Assembly: GCA_963678675.1 (NCBI GenBank)
Contig: OY783200.1
Span: 5,964,501 to 6,028,500, forward strand
Reading direction: 5' to 3'
Length of the DNA: 64,000 nucleotides
Origin: Xiphydria camelus
Lineage: Eukaryota; Arthropoda; Insecta; Hymenoptera; Xiphydriidae
How positions within the stretch are numbered: position 1 is the first letter of the stretch; each line of letters starts with the position of its first letter. The position numbers were made by a program, and so were the translations under genes. This document shows, one piece after another, positions 45,503-58,499 of this stretch. Below the pieces are notes generated by a model. The model did not search any database. It was not told where the DNA came from and worked only from the letters and a program-made list of their open reading frames with translations.

Positions 45503-45805
45503 CAGCATGTCCCGCGCAGAACCGACCAGTTGCAGGGACCTTGAAACTTACCTTCGACCGGGGCTTGGTGGGTACTCGAGACATTTATACCGGTAGAAGT
45601 CGAGTCGGTAGTTAGAGTTGGTGTCAATTCGGGAGATCGAAGCGTCTAACCTTTAAATCGAGAATTTGTAAATGATGGTGAGCAATTGCGGTACAGCATG
45701 TTCCGCGCAGAGCCGACCAGTTGCAGGGACTTTGAGATTTACCTTCGGCCGGGGCTTGGTCGGTACTCGAGATATTTATACCGGTAGAAGTCAAGTCGGT
45801 AGTTA
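45503..45805. repeat. Direct repeat, spacing 193 bp
   Basis: Blocks starting CAGCATGTCCCGCGCAGAAC and CAGCATGTTCCGCGCAGAGC, each about 110 bp and ending near GTCGGTAGTTAG, are separated by 193 bp. No gene. Confidence 0.65.
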
Positions 45806-45807
45806 GG

Positions 45808-47075
45808 CCTTCCTCCCACGAGGCTACTGAGAAGCGACGCGATTGGAATCCAAATCGCCGAGTCACGTGCAAGTTGCCGCTAATGCATTTAAATAGAAGT
45901 CCGCTCACGACGCAACTGCAAAGTGATTAGTTTGTGATACGTTGGCAATTGGTTTCTAGCGACTCGTCCTGCTGATCGTCAAGTGATTAGGCCCTCCGCC
46001 CACGAGGCTACTCAAAAGAAACTGGAACTGGTAAGTAACTGGAATCACTAGCAACTAGTCGTCTTGGTTTCGCACACGAAGCAACGCGAAAGTGACGAGA
46101 CTTCGACCGGTCGGTACGCAATGACCAAAATGTCTGCAGTTTCGTTTCGTATCCGTGAGCTTGGTTTACTGAAACTACCACGCACAACGTCGCCAACTCG
46201 GCAACTCTAATCACTTGGCAACCAGCAGGACGAGTCGCTAAAAACCAATTGCCAACGTATCACAAACTAATCATTTTGCAGTTGCGTCGTGAGCTGACTT
46301 CTATTTAAATGCATTGGCGGCAACTTGCACGCGACTCGTTGGCGATTTGGGTTCCAATCGCGTCGCTTCTCAGTAGGTCGTGTTCTCACCAAAGCAACTA
46401 GCAACGGCAATGCAACGGCAACCCGAGGGCAACGCAACGCGGGGCATTGGTATTTAAATATAGGTATGTGTTTCCACTGAACCGAAATCAACACAACTTC
46501 AACGCAACTAGTTAGCAACCGTAGTGGCGCAACTGTGCAAGCTGCGTCGCAGTCGCTAGTCTCTTTCAAATTTTCTCCGAAAATGGCCGAAGAAGCTGCG
46601 ATAACAGCTAAATTTGTTGTTGTCTAGTGGAACTGTACCCGTGTCTATATGACACAACACATACAAATTACTCCCGTGTGAACGTCAAGGAGAGAGCGTG
46701 GGTGGAAATCTAAAAAAAAATTGGAGACACAGGTAAATTATATATTGCAATAATTTTTTTATACAATTTTATTCCATTGGTATAGTATGGATCCAGCTGG
46801 TGTCATGAAATATTTGCACAGTATATCTCGCATTCTTTGCGCGCCTGAATAATTTCGTATTTTTGATGCTGGTATATTATCAATTCGACTAGTAGCTGAT
46901 CCTGATCCGCATTAAATTCATTGAAACTGGTGGTTGCGTTGCGGTCGCGTTGCCGTTGCTAGTTGCTTTGGTGAGAACACGGCCTTACAGTTGCCGGGTT
47001 GCCGACGTTGTGCATAATAGATTCAGTAAGGCAAGCTCACGGATACGAAAAGAAGCTACAGACATTAGGCATAGA
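45808..47075. mobile_element. Large palindromic element split by a Harbinger-type MITE
   Basis: 45808-45990 returns inverted at 46200-46375 (GCGACGCGATTGGAATCCAA and its inverse), and 46130-46205 returns inverted at 46985-47075 (CGTATCCGTGAGCTT). The second relation shows that 46376-46984 was inserted later. No coding motif is visible. Confidence 0.65.
46376..46984. mobile_element. 609-bp Harbinger-type MITE
   Basis: Ends GGTCGTGTTCTCACCAAAGC and, inverted, GGCCGTGTTCTCACCAAAGC extend over more than 30 bp. The outside bases are GTA on the left and TTA on the right, near the TWA expected for Harbinger. No gene inside. Confidence 0.7.
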
Positions 47076-47108
47076 CAGAATAAAAGGACTATTTTATATA
47101 ATAGAAGG

Positions 47109-47132
47109 ATATATATATATATATATATATAT
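47109..47132. repeat. AT dinucleotide microsatellite
   Basis: About twelve AT units followed by a short GTGTGT tract. Confidence 0.9.
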
Positions 47133-47566
47133 GTGTGTATATAAAATAATCGTTGCACTTCTTTTTTGATTCATTTAATCTTGATATAATTGTTAGCAAT
47201 TCAATTCAATTCCCTATTTATTAATTTCAATTGAATTTAAGTATGGTGGTTAAATATAGTACATACACCTGGCTATTAATGGTGATGAAGAGGCTATAAT
47301 AGGCAAATCGGTAGTTTTTCCTTTTTATAGTTTTTTTTTACGGAAAGATCGTTATATTTTCTTTCACGAATTATTGCAAGAAAACTATACAATCTATCAT
47401 TTAGCATCATAGAACGTAACGACACCTTAATTCTTTACAAAATACTAGGCATGATATTTTTAAAAATCCTTAAACTGGCTATAACTGGTACACCTACCCT
47501 ACCGAAAAAATTAGTAGATTTGTCTGATATCTAATCTCCTGTATACTCGACAGTCCAGTCGACGAA

Positions 47567-49461
47567 ATGTTCAGCTTAAAGTACATCCTAGTTGCTACAA
47601 TATGTTACGCGAGCCTAACGCGAGGCCAGGTCAACCGTCCGTGTACCATCCGCGAGAACTTCCCCCAATACCAGGAGCCACCCGACGCGAATCTGAACCG
47701 AATCTCGGAGTACGATTTTGTCGTGGTGGGGGCGGGTTCCGCGGGTTCAGTCGTAGCCGCGAGGCTCTCGGAGATCCCCGAAGTGACCGTTCTACTGATC
47801 GAAGCCGGCGGGCCACAAGCCGCGAAAACGACAGTCCCCTTCCTATGGGACTTCCTGTCCTCCGACGACAACCTCAACTGGATGTACAAGAGCGCACCCT
47901 CCGATGATTACTGCCTCGCGTTCGCCAATCACCAGTGCAGCCTCCACCGAGGAAAGGGGATGGGAGGCAGCAGCAGCATCAACATTATGGTAGCCAGTAG
48001 GGGACACCGCCGGGACTACGATAACTGGGCCAAGGAGAGCCCCGGTTGGACATACCACGAGGTCCTGCCTTATTTCAAGAAACTCGAGAACCTGGAGATA
48101 CCCGAACTCCGGAACAACACCGCCGTCCACAACACAAAAGGTCCTGTTCGCATTGGCTACACGCCCTATAGATCGCCAGCTTCCAAAATTTTCCTAAGCG
48201 CCACGCTCGAGCGGGGCTACAAGCAGATCGACTACAACGCGAACCCGACCCGGGGATACGCCCGTATGCAAACCACGACCAGCTGTGGGATCCGTCAGAG
48301 CGCCAGCACGGCCTACCTGCATCCGATCAAGAACAGAAAAAACCTCATTGTCACGAAGAGAAGTTTAGTCAGCAAGATACTCATCGATCCCACGACGAAG
48401 CGTGCCAAGGGAGTTGTGTTCAGGAAGAACTGCGTTCGGTATGTGGCGACGGCGAAGAAGGAGGTAATACTGAGCGCCGGCTCTATCGGCTCGCCCCAAT
48501 TGCTAATGCTGTCCGGCGTAGGACACAAGGAACACCTGACAAAACTGGGGATCGATGTGATCGCAGACCTGCCAGTCGGTGACAACTTTCAGGATCACCC
48601 TGTTTACCGAGGAGTTGGTTTTTATACCAACAGACCTGTGATAGTCAACAAAAATGATGCCCTGAATTTTTCGAAACCTTACATCTTAGAATATATAACC
48701 CAGCACGATGGTCCCCTGTCCAGTCAGACAGGGGAAGTCATTGGTTTCCTGGATGTCGATAATCCGAAGGATGACGACAGTTATCCCAATATCGAGCACC
48801 TCTTCTCGAGTGCCACTCGTGACGATGCGAACGAGCTGGAGTACTCGTGGTCGATCTTTTCGGTATTGCTGAGGCCGAGGAGCAGGGGTTGGCTTAGATT
48901 GGCCAGTGCCGACATCAGTGATAAGCCTGTGATCACGCCCAATTATTACAGCGATCTCGACGACGTCAGAGTAATGACCAAAGGCATCAGGGATGCTATT
49001 GCCTTTAGGCATACCAAAGCCATCAAGAAGTCCGGCTCTGTGATGTCTAACAATACGATCGCTGGCTGTGAGAACTACAAACCCGACTCCGATGAATACT
49101 GGGAGTGCGCAATTCGCACTTACACTGGCACGATCCATCACTTTTGCTGTACTAACAAGATGGGGCCTAAAGGAAATAAAGCTACAGTCGTGGACGCGAC
49201 GCTGAAGGTGTGTATAGTAAAGAAGAGACAGTCGCATAATTCACAACGGGAACGACGGCAGATCATGCTGTATGGCTCACAGAATATAACATGATACGTT
49301 CTTTCTAGGTAATTGGTCTAAAGGCTTTGAGAGTAGTAGACTCCTCCGTAATGCCGAAAATACCGATCGGGCACTTAAACCTCGTGACAATGATGATAGC
49401 GGAAAAAGCATCGGATTTAATCAAGCGGGACTGGGGATACAAGACAGATCCTCTGCCATAA
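47567..49461 (+). CDS. GMC oxidoreductase, glucose-dehydrogenase type, copy 2 (597 aa)
   Basis: Exons 47567-49207 and 49309-49461, with a 101-bp intron at the same place as in copy 1. A clear signal peptide ([20 protein letters not shown]) is followed by a conserved Cys and the FAD site [16 protein letters not shown] at residues 52-67. GMC signatures are [16 protein letters not shown] and [15 protein letters not shown]. The catalytic His is kept, but its box reads [10 protein letters not shown] instead of HYCGTCKMG, and the last exon reads [11 protein letters not shown]. The likely partner Asn is kept. These changes sit beside the active site and may alter or weaken the oxidative step. The first 175 bp of shared coding sequence are almost identical to copy 1, later parts much less so. 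Confidence 0.9.
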
Positions 49462-49700
49462 TCAAAAGCTCCTTGGAATGCATCACATAGATATACTTTG
49501 TTAAGATTGCTTTTGAATGTAGAAGATAATATTCTTGTATATACCATGTAAATAGGACTGCGTTCTATATGTGAGTATATTGTAATGACTATCACACACA
49601 TACTTACAATTACTCTAAAAATATTAAATATACAGTATGTAATATCGGAGAATACACGGATAGTGAAATATGCAGGTGCATGGCGTACTAGTTAGTATTA

Positions 49701-50398
49701 TCTATATCTATAAAAATGAATGTTTGTCTGTCTGTCTGTCTGTCTGTGTCTGTCTGTCTGTGTCTGTCTGTATGTCTCGTATGCCTTCCTAAACCGTTCA
49801 TCCGATTGCGATGAAATTTTGGGAAATGGTTGGACGCATGCCTGCGATGGTTTCTGAGTTAGTAAATCTTATACAGGGTGTTCAAAAAGTCCCGGTACGG
49901 CCGATTATCTCAGCGGGAAAACATTTTAGAGAAAAATGTTTAATACAAAACTTTAAGGATTTTCCCTTGGCTACCCAGTGGTCGTATTGGATTTGACCTT
50001 GACCGTGACCTTTAAGGTAATATCAAATGCCTTCCTAAACCGTTCATCCGATTGCGATGAAACTTTGGGGAATGGTTGGACGCATGCCCGCGAATGTTTC
50101 TGAGTTAGTAAATCTTATACAGGGTGTTCAAAAAGTCGAACTATACTTGACCTAAATTTGACCTCCGCTGACAATAAAGGTAACATGAAAAAAATGGTCA
50201 AGGACACATTTGAACGTGAAAAAAATTAATTTGACCTTGATATAACCTTGAAGGTCATGGTAAAGGTCAAATCCAATATGACCATTGCGTAGCCCGGGAA
50301 AAATACTAAAAGTTTTGTATTAAAAATGTATTTAAACAATGGTGGACGGACAAAATCAATCCACAATCTACCCGTGCGAAGCCGGGACGGGCTGCTAA
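49701..50398 (+). mobile_element. Non-autonomous Helitron, 698 bp
   Basis: A/TC at 49700-49701, an ATAAAAATGAATGTTTGTCT head with a GTCT microsatellite, and a tail GCGAAGCCGGGACGGGCTGCTAA followed by T. The interior repeats AAGGTCATGGT-type words also found in the Helitron at 42865-44167. No coding frame. Confidence 0.8.
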
Positions 50399-51040
50399 TA
50401 CATAATAAAAAGCACTCTACCAGTCATCCCTTCACTTTGTGCCGGCTGCCACTAGCCAAAGCTAGACAAAGATCAGTAACAGTTACATAATTCGTCGCAT
50501 CCAAGTGAAAAGCTCGTAACTCATTTTTCAGTGATCGCCCTGCTGTAAATATTTCTTTATCCATTTCTCTGAAAGTTAGACTTTAATTAATTCTACGACA
50601 TGATGTACGACATGATGTGTAACAACAAAATGAGTATTGTTTATTAATATCTTATATGAATACGCCATGCAGCGGTAATTATTCAGTTTTATGCTTCTCT
50701 TGTAAAATTTAGTAAAATTGACTTACAAGGTTTTCACTTGGACACGATATATTTGTTTGTCTTGAACTCGAAACCATTATTGTTGGTAATACTCTTTTGA
50801 ATTGGAAATTCTAATACTTTCTTTGATGAATAAATGTATTTTACATTTTTCAAAAATAAATTTTGAATTGAATCTTCCTAATTGGAGTCTCGACCACCCT
50901 ATCCGATGTATTTTTTGACGCTGATTCCGAAAATCGACTGTGAGGAAAATATACATAAAAACGACTGAAATGTATGAAAATTATGTCTTTAATCAATTGC
51001 CATAACAACATCCAGTCTTAGTTACAGAAGCAAACAAAGT
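50399..51040. other. Stretch between Helitron and Gemin5, no gene
   Basis: Contains one arm of the 14909-15066 repeat family (50880-50940). Gemin5 transcripts run into it from the right, so its 3' untranslated region is here; the poly-A site is not certain. Confidence 0.45.
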
Positions 51041-54000
51041 TTAAGAAACGGCTTTCTTCCACGTTTCCGATAGAACGCTCATGAACGTTGCCCTGCGCTC
51101 TTCGTTCGTCAACTTGCTCGCTACATCGGTTGCCTTGACGTAAGCTAAAGTAGGACATGGAGCGCAAACACGCTTTTTGACGAAATATTTGCTTTCGCTT
51201 CTGACGCAGTCCAGGCGCTCCATAAGGTCGGTCGTGTCTTTCTTGGCGTCTCCCGTTTCGTCAACTCTTTGCGACTGGCCTAAAATCATCGCGAATATTA
51301 CACAGTCGTACGCAGAGTCGCTGATATATCTATATACTTAATAAGTACCTAGAACAGCTGTGAGAGAGGCTTCTAATTTATTAACCTCGTACGCCGTCGA
51401 CCAATATTTGACGGTATCTCGATCCAAGACGTCCTTCATGAGTTCTTCAACCAGCTTTAACACTGGTTCGACGTTTTCCTCTTCCTCGATTTCGTCACTA
51501 TTTCTTTCTATCAGCCAGTTTAAGAGGCCGAGACACAAGTATGCCCTCAAACTCTTCGTTATCGTACATTTGTCGTCGGCGAAAAGGCTATTCTTGGCCG
51601 TTGGAGCTCTTGCGTCCAAGTTGCAAAGTATCTTCATAAGAGAATCCTTCGAATAATCCTCGACTTTTTGCGAATGCAGCACTTCGAATTGGCAGATCAT
51701 GCTCAGAGCGGTGACAATGTGACTCAAATACTTTTCATTGTCATCGGCGGATACTGCCAGGGCGATTTGATGACTGACATTTAGCCACAACTAAAATAAC
51801 CATTGGCAAAGTTTTCCATTGAGTGTTTAATGGTAATCAATGGGATCGCAATGGAAATTCAGAGGGAAAAATGGACTGGCACTTTCTACCATTCAATATA
51901 AATGGGACTCCACTGGCAAATCAGTGGGAAATATTGAAAGGTATGTATTCCCATTCGTTACCAATGGAGGACCAATGGCAAGTTACTGGGAACATTCAAA
52001 GTGGTATTTTGTTCCAATGGTAACTAATGGGAGTCCAATGGCAAATAACGGAGTTCCATGCGGAAGCCGGTTACGACTAAACGCGTCGCGGATCGATCGC
52101 AGGAAACAGTGCCGATACAGCGATATTACAGGATAATCGCAGCGATTTTTCGGATCAGGGGAGAGCAGAGCGTGCCGCCAGCAAGAACACGCAGGAGAAA
52201 GAGAGGGGACTGCTCTAGATTTCAAAGGAGGGCTTCAAAAGAGTTGAAAGAAAAGGTGAGGTTAGGGGAAGACGGGCAGTGGTAGAGGAGGTGGGGCACG
52301 CGGGGAGGATGATTCGGGCGCCGTCGGATCAGGAAAGTCGGAAAAAGCCGAGGGGACAGCGGGAAGACCGACCGAGGCGCCAGAAGGAAAGCTGAAGAGA
52401 GGCTTGTGTCTTGGACACAAATAGCTAAGTTAAGTATCACTCAACAAATGGGAAATGAATGGTTATAATTGAATGGGAATTAATTCCATTTCACGAATGG
52501 TAATGTCAACGGTATAAAAACACCATTAAACGAATGGGAAAATAAATGGGATGTCAAATGGTAGTATAAGTGGGAAAGATAGCATTGGAAAAACCCCTTT
52601 GATTTACCTTTGACAGACTGTCAGTGGTATCCAATGGGATTTTTAAAATGGTAATTAATGGGAGACTTAGCCAAGGGAAGGGTTTGATACGGTTAATGGA
52701 CGACGTTTATTCGTAATGAAATAAGTGTATGTGAAACTAGAAGGATCATTGGATAAGAGTTTTAAGGGAAATCGCAGATAAGGGAGAGAGACTGGAACAG
52801 TGATGACCTCTGAATGATGCTTACTTGAGAGATAAATCGATAATTCTTACCAAAGCATTGCTTTCCGGAATGGTCGTAGAAACATCGCGCGCTAAATCGG
52901 CATAGTGGGAATGGCAATTTGGGTATCGTTCCTTCAAATCCCGAAGCAATCCAAATTGAGAGTTTCCCGATATCCAATCCTTCGTCCGATTCGTAGATTC
53001 GTCGTTGCGAAGCACTCTACAGATCGCTTTGAAAGCTCGCACGTGCACTTCGCGATACTATGAATGATTATAACGAAGACACATCTTTCTTCATTTCCAA
53101 AGCACGAGACGTTTACGCATCACGCGTGCAAAGAGAAATTCATAGATAAACGCGTGAACTTTACGTCGTACTACCTTGACCAACGGAAACTTTGCGATTA
53201 CGCTCTCGGCGGAAGCGCAATCCGAATTTAGAAGCGCCTGCATGATCGCCGAATCCGCTAAGGATTCACATAGTTCTTCATCGCCGACAGTGAGCGCCAG
53301 TTTACCTGCAATCTTCAAACTCTCCAAATCCCCCCTACGACCGAGATATTTAGCAGCATTGAAGACATTTCCCAGCTTCAAATAACTAAAAGAAAGCGTA
53401 ACTCGATGAAGTGCCATTTTTAGGCTCGTGAATATCGTCGAGTATGATCATGACTGTAGCTGCGACAATAGGAAAATTACAATATACAACCAACCATAGC
53501 ACAGCATCCTCAAAGTCGCCCTCTTTGATCGCATTATTTGCCCACTCCTCCAGTAAATTCGCGATCAGCGAATCCTCACTGTCCAGCTTGCATCGGGCGA
53601 GCACGTACGCCTCTTTGTACATCTTCGCATCGGTGAACACTTCGATCGCGCGATGAATTTTGTGAATGCAGAGAAGATAGGACACGGCTTTCGAATGATT
53701 GCCTTCGGAGACTAACTGTGTAGCGTATGCTTCACACATCTCTTCCCACGTCCTAATATTATAATCACGAATGAACTTCTGATGTAGGAAGCATTTACTG
53801 AAATAATTGATAACGTATGCGAGAATCAAAAGGAACTGATAACTAACTTCGTAGAGAGACTCGGCGCGAGAGAGACTAAAAAGTCGTTCAAACGTTTCTG
53901 CTTGGCCGCTTCGAGCAAATTATCTTGCAAATTGTTGACCCAAACATCCATTTCAGTAGTGATATCGTGTTGATCTTGTGATGTGTGTGTTGCCTCTGGA

Positions 54001-57000
54001 AAATTCATGTAGATGCATTTGCCACGATTTGTGATGAGTCAATTGGATCAGCTGAAAACTCACTTTCGTTATCTAGAGTCGTGAAAAGTTCCTCTTTACT
54101 GCCGAAGATAGTCGGCGCCGCGACGAGCTGTTCATTCGACACGTGCGATGCATCAGTCGCGACACTTTGTTCGTTCCGTTCTTGAATGCTTCTCGCCAGA
54201 TTCTTAACAGAAGCGTGGAGAAACGCTTTGTCGTTAGTTAATTTGGCATAACTCGGAAAATACGACACCTTCTTCCCTCTTTTTTTCTTCAACTCCTTCG
54301 TCGCGATCTTTGTATCTAGAAATGATCATTATATCGCCGCTTCAGGCTGCTCAATGTTACATTAATATCAAAAAAAGTTAACGACGAATGTCTACCCCCA
54401 TGAAATATATCGTCGCTTTGGTGGTGAACAGTCGTAACCCACAAAAAGTGTAAAATTGAGTTAAGACTGTTAACAAACACTAAAAAGCATAAAGTTTTAT
54501 TCCTATAAGTATTCTAACCCACAACCTTTTTAATGTCCTTATAACACAAAATTTGCTAAAGAACGTAACCCACATTTTATTGTATTGAATAGACATAAGC
54601 AGCTTAGCACTTTTAGCAACTGAGTTTTTAAGCATAATCGTTAAATAAAAATATCAAAAAATTGTTTTGTTTTGTCTTCTGGTTACAGTTTTAGAGAAGA
54701 AAACATGAGTTTCTCGATGACGAACTTTCTTAAAAGCGCGCTAGCTCAAGTTCTTGTTTATGTGGGTTAGAACAGTTCACCACCAAAGCGACGATATGAG
54801 CCGTTGAAAACCAGAATGGTGTAAGTCACATTTCATGTACCTAAGCTGAGATTATTTGACTGTAAAGTTAAGTACAATTTGAAAAATCTGTCTAGATGAT
54901 ACAAAACAGATATTTACGATATAAAATATCTGTTTGTATCATCTAGAGAGATTTTTCAAATTGTACTTAACTTTGCAGTCAAATAATCTCAGCTTATATG
55001 AAATGTGACTTACACCATTCTAATTTTCAACGGCTCATATAGATACCTTCTTCTGTCTCCGAGAATTCCACGCCCTGTGTGTTTGTGATCGCATTGCTGT
55101 CCGTCGTGACGCTCTTATTAACGTCATTTTCCGTCGCTGTATCGCTCGCTTCGTTCTGTTGTGCCTTCAACGCTTTCGTCTTGTTCTTTTTCTGTTGTTC
55201 ATTCGTCTGTTGGTCGCACAAGTTCCAAACGCGGACCGTGAAATCGGCCAAACCCATTATTATCAAATTTGGATCGAGTGGACTCCATATGCAGCAGTAC
55301 ACCGGTCCGCAGTGAGCGGTGTAAGTAGCTATGGATTCTTCAGTTTCTATTTTCCATACCTGAAGGGAGAGTTGATAGATGGGCAAGTAGACAAACGCTC
55401 ATTTATCCTGGACTTAGTCCCTTTTAAAATAATCAGACACGTACCCGTGCAGTATTATCGTAACTACCAGAGACTAAATATCCACTGATATGCGGACTCC
55501 AAGCTAAGTTCACGACCTTTCCCGCATGTCCGTTCAACTTCGCGACTACCCAATGAAGCGGCGGTTCATCTGCTTTGGTATTTACATCGTTTGGAGTGGA
55601 TTCCTCCGAACCGTCGGCATTTTTCGGTTGTCCCAAGCTATTTATCAGGCCCGACATATCGAAGATCGTGATCGTAGACCCGTTAGTGGAAACGGCCAAG
55701 TAATTTCGCAAAGGAGACAAGCTCAGGTCCGTTGCCGTACTCTCCGGATGCCAAGCGAGGCAATGAATAGCTTCTTTCAACGAGTGGATAGGGCGACCGC
55801 ATTCCCGTAGATCACTGGTTACGAACGATATCGACCTGGAAGATCAAGCTGACGATACTCTTGTTCCTGCGAATTCGAGACCCTCGCGAATTCTAGCGCG
55901 TTTCAAACTAACCCGTTCTCGAAGCCCAGTGCCATGCACGTAAAATCCGGCTTCCAAGCGAATTCCGTACATTTCTTCTTGATGACGCGAACCGGGTCTG
56001 CGCGAAAAATATGCTTGCCGTTATATTTCGAACCCCAATTAAGGTTTTGCGTTGATTTGTATTTGAATTAGGACAAAAACTATTTATATACACAATACTT
56101 ATACTTAGAGATGCGGCAACAGAATCTTTATTAACTCGTTTGGATGAGAATCTTTTGTAGGGACAACGACACCTTACGCCCCATGAATATAGTACCTTGG
56201 TATGACTTTTCTGGATCATAATAGACTAGCTCGCCGTCACCGCAGGAGTATAAGACTTTGCTAGTGCTTTTTGGCGACGGGCCCCACCCGATGCAATAAA
56301 CGTTATACCGATGATACTGTTTTAACACAATCGGTAGTTTGTTCACGTTCATATCGAACACACCAACGCAACCTTTGCTGGTGCCGAAAGCCAGCCAGTT
56401 TTCTTTCTCGGGATGCCAGCATATCTGAAGACGCGATTACTTTATACAGGTAAAAAGTATGTCGCGTTCGTTCGGTTGCAACTCGAATATTTCTCGCGAG
56501 CTGCCCCTTAATTTTCGAAAGTACACAGTTACTCACCGCCCTCACTGACCCACGTATCTTCAGCCAGAGCATGGTGATATCGAAGGTACTTTCGTGAGGT
56601 TCGCACAAGTTCCATGATCGTATCATCTCATCTCCGGCACCAAAAGCGATTCGAGAAGTGTCCAGAGGACACGCCGCCATGCAGTACACGTACCCTCCTT
56701 GCGTCGGTATATTGTACTCCACCTTGGGTCCCGATTCAGTTATTCTGCAGCAAATCACCTTCTGATCGTTCCCCAGAGTCCAAACTGTTATGCTGCGAAC
56801 AACGTCTTTCAATGTATCTCGCGTGCAAAATGTCGACGTTTGAATTCGAACACGCGAATCGAGCAGGTCGCTTACTCGCTTTGGCTTTCGGATCTGCAAT
56901 TTCCATGATCGGCAGGTTGCTCGCCGGGAACGCTGGCGATGCAAAACAAGCCCCGAGAATGACAAGCGTGAATTACTTTCCAAGGGACTTTCTCATTTGA

Positions 57001-58462
57001 CGCAAACGACAAGTCCAGGGAGATCAGCTCGCCCGAGAAGGAGCTGGCCAGCAGAAGTTTCGGAGCGACCCAACACAACGCGGTCCACCCTCCTACGCCA
57101 CCCCGGCATCTGTCTAATAGGGTTCCGTGTTGATTCCGATCGATGCGATACTCCGGAAGCGTGATATGGGTTTGATAACGACCATCTCCGCCTACTTTCC
57201 ATATCAATATTAATCTGTAATCGAAGAATAAACGTCGAAATCGTCCAGTGAGGCCTGTAAGATTCGAGCATCTCACGACTATTCGGTATTTAAGGAACTT
57301 TAGGGGGGAAATTAGGGATGCGACGATAAGCTTATCGCGTTATATTCACCTATCTTGCCCGCGCGAAGCTAAGAGCAGATCTTTAGCGCCGTTACCGCTC
57401 AATACATTGATATCAACCGGGCACCAAGAAAGACTGGCTATGGTTGACTCATGTATTTTCAATCTATGTGCGACCCTTCCTGAGCCCTTCATGTTTACGA
57501 TAAATACCGCGCCACTCTTTGTCCCAATTGCTACGAGGTTCGAATCGTGCGGGCAGCAGGAAATACAAGTGGCAGTTAATTTTTTCATGGAAACCACTTG
57601 AGCGACGTTGTAAGCCACATTCCACAAGACGAGAAAAGATTCCGAACTAACGCAACAGACCAGGTTGGGGTCACTGGTGGACCAGTCGACTCCGATGACT
57701 TTTTGTTTCACCTTGAAGAGAAGGGAAGGCTATTTTTGCGTAGATATAAACAATGTAATAGCTAAAAAGCATTCCTGCAGAGTTCAAAGGAAACCAAGTT
57801 ATATGTCAATTTATACTAATGTCTTTTATATAGACTAACGTCAATTTATATTAATAAGGGAGAATAGTCTATATTGTATCACTACCTAAATCGTACTGCC
57901 ATTCATATTTCTTGAAAAAGAAATAGCAGAGTACTTTTTTTTTTATAGAAAATTAATGGTTCAACGATTCAAATGGTGGTATCGTGAAATATCAGTTCTG
58001 ATGTGATTTAGGTGATGATACGATATATGCAGGTCGCTCTCTCTTCAGTGATTCAAACCGATCAATGGGTTTCGACGTCAAAACTTAACCAAACGGTAAA
58101 TTTTCAAAGCGATTATGGACTCGAATGTTTGCCAGCGAAGTTGAATTAATTACGTCGGAATAAGAGTAAGCCATGACAACACTATTGTCATCCAAGTTCC
58201 ATATTCTGACGACATGGTCGTCTCCTCCCGAGACGAGCAGATTCTTATTCTCCTTTCCAAATTCGGGGGAGAAAGCCAGCGAGGTCACCCTGTCTGTGTG
58301 AGCATTTGCAATGGTGGAGTATTTCAAGATTTTGTCCTCTCTGCTGGGTCTCGCGATTACTATGACGTTTCTAGCACCCCAGGCGATTATACCATTATTA
58401 GCACAGGCAAAAATACGGCTTAAACGCCAATTTGGCGACGGTGGCAATGTCACTTTGTTCAT
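51041..58462 (-). CDS. Gemin5: Gem-associated protein 5 (Gemin5), 15 coding exons, 1361 aa
   Basis: Minus-strand exons: 58462-58154, 57711-57350, 57214-56876, 56792-56537, 56424-56196, 55997-55913, 55835-55445, 55359-55047, 54315-54064, 53995-53848, 53797-53495, 53385-53175, 53057-52851, 51790-51349, 51279-51041. All borders are GT-AG and all phases agree. Gemin5 recognises snRNAs for the SMN complex in the cytoplasm. The start VTLPPSPNW is the family signature; the first eight exons form the WD-repeat part (for example DDHVVRIWNL, VYCIGWGPSP, GSYDNTARV, CIWSPLDPNL); the later exons form the helical TPR-like part (AVSYLLCIHKIHRAIEVF, NVFNAAKYLGRRGDLESL). The ATG at 58462 follows a leader acceptor TTTCACTTTCAG. 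Length is slightly below human Gemin5. No break seen. Confidence 0.92.
51801..52678. mobile_element. Probable MITE in Gemin5 intron, rich in AATGG words
   Basis: Ends CCATTGGCAAAGTTTTCC and, inverted, CCCTTGGCTAAGTCTCCC are related. The flanks of the block carry many AATGGNAATNAATGGG-like words, the middle is GC-rich and unrelated. It fills most of the 1060-bp intron between the 13th and 14th coding exons. Confidence 0.45.
54412..54797. mobile_element. MITE in Gemin5 intron (ends CGTCGCTTTGGTGGTGAAC)
   Basis: CGTCGCTTTGGTGGTGAAC and its inverse GTTCACCACCAAAGCGACG lie at the two sides, each next to TATA-like flanks. The interior contains several GTAACCCAC words. It directly adjoins a second hairpin element. 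Confidence 0.75.
54800..55040. repeat. 240-bp hairpin element, 6 bp from a Gemin5 splice donor
   Basis: Arms of about 110 bp (TGAGCCGTTGAAAA ... and its inverse) flank a short centre near 54920. TA lies at both outer borders. The right end stops six bases before the GTATCT donor of the eighth coding exon (55046), so the folded RNA could affect splicing. Confidence 0.8.
57720..58150. other. First coding intron of Gemin5
   Basis: An intron of 442 bp with no recognisable element or gene. Confidence 0.5.
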
Positions 58463-58499
58463 AGCTCTTTCTGAAAGTGAAAGAGGCATATCATGGGCT

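Noticed and set aside
54005..54040. Apparent frameshift in Gemin5 between two open frames
   Set aside because: A 68-bp intron (53996-54063) with donor GTGAGT and acceptor TTTTCCAG joins the two frames in correct phase, so there is no break.
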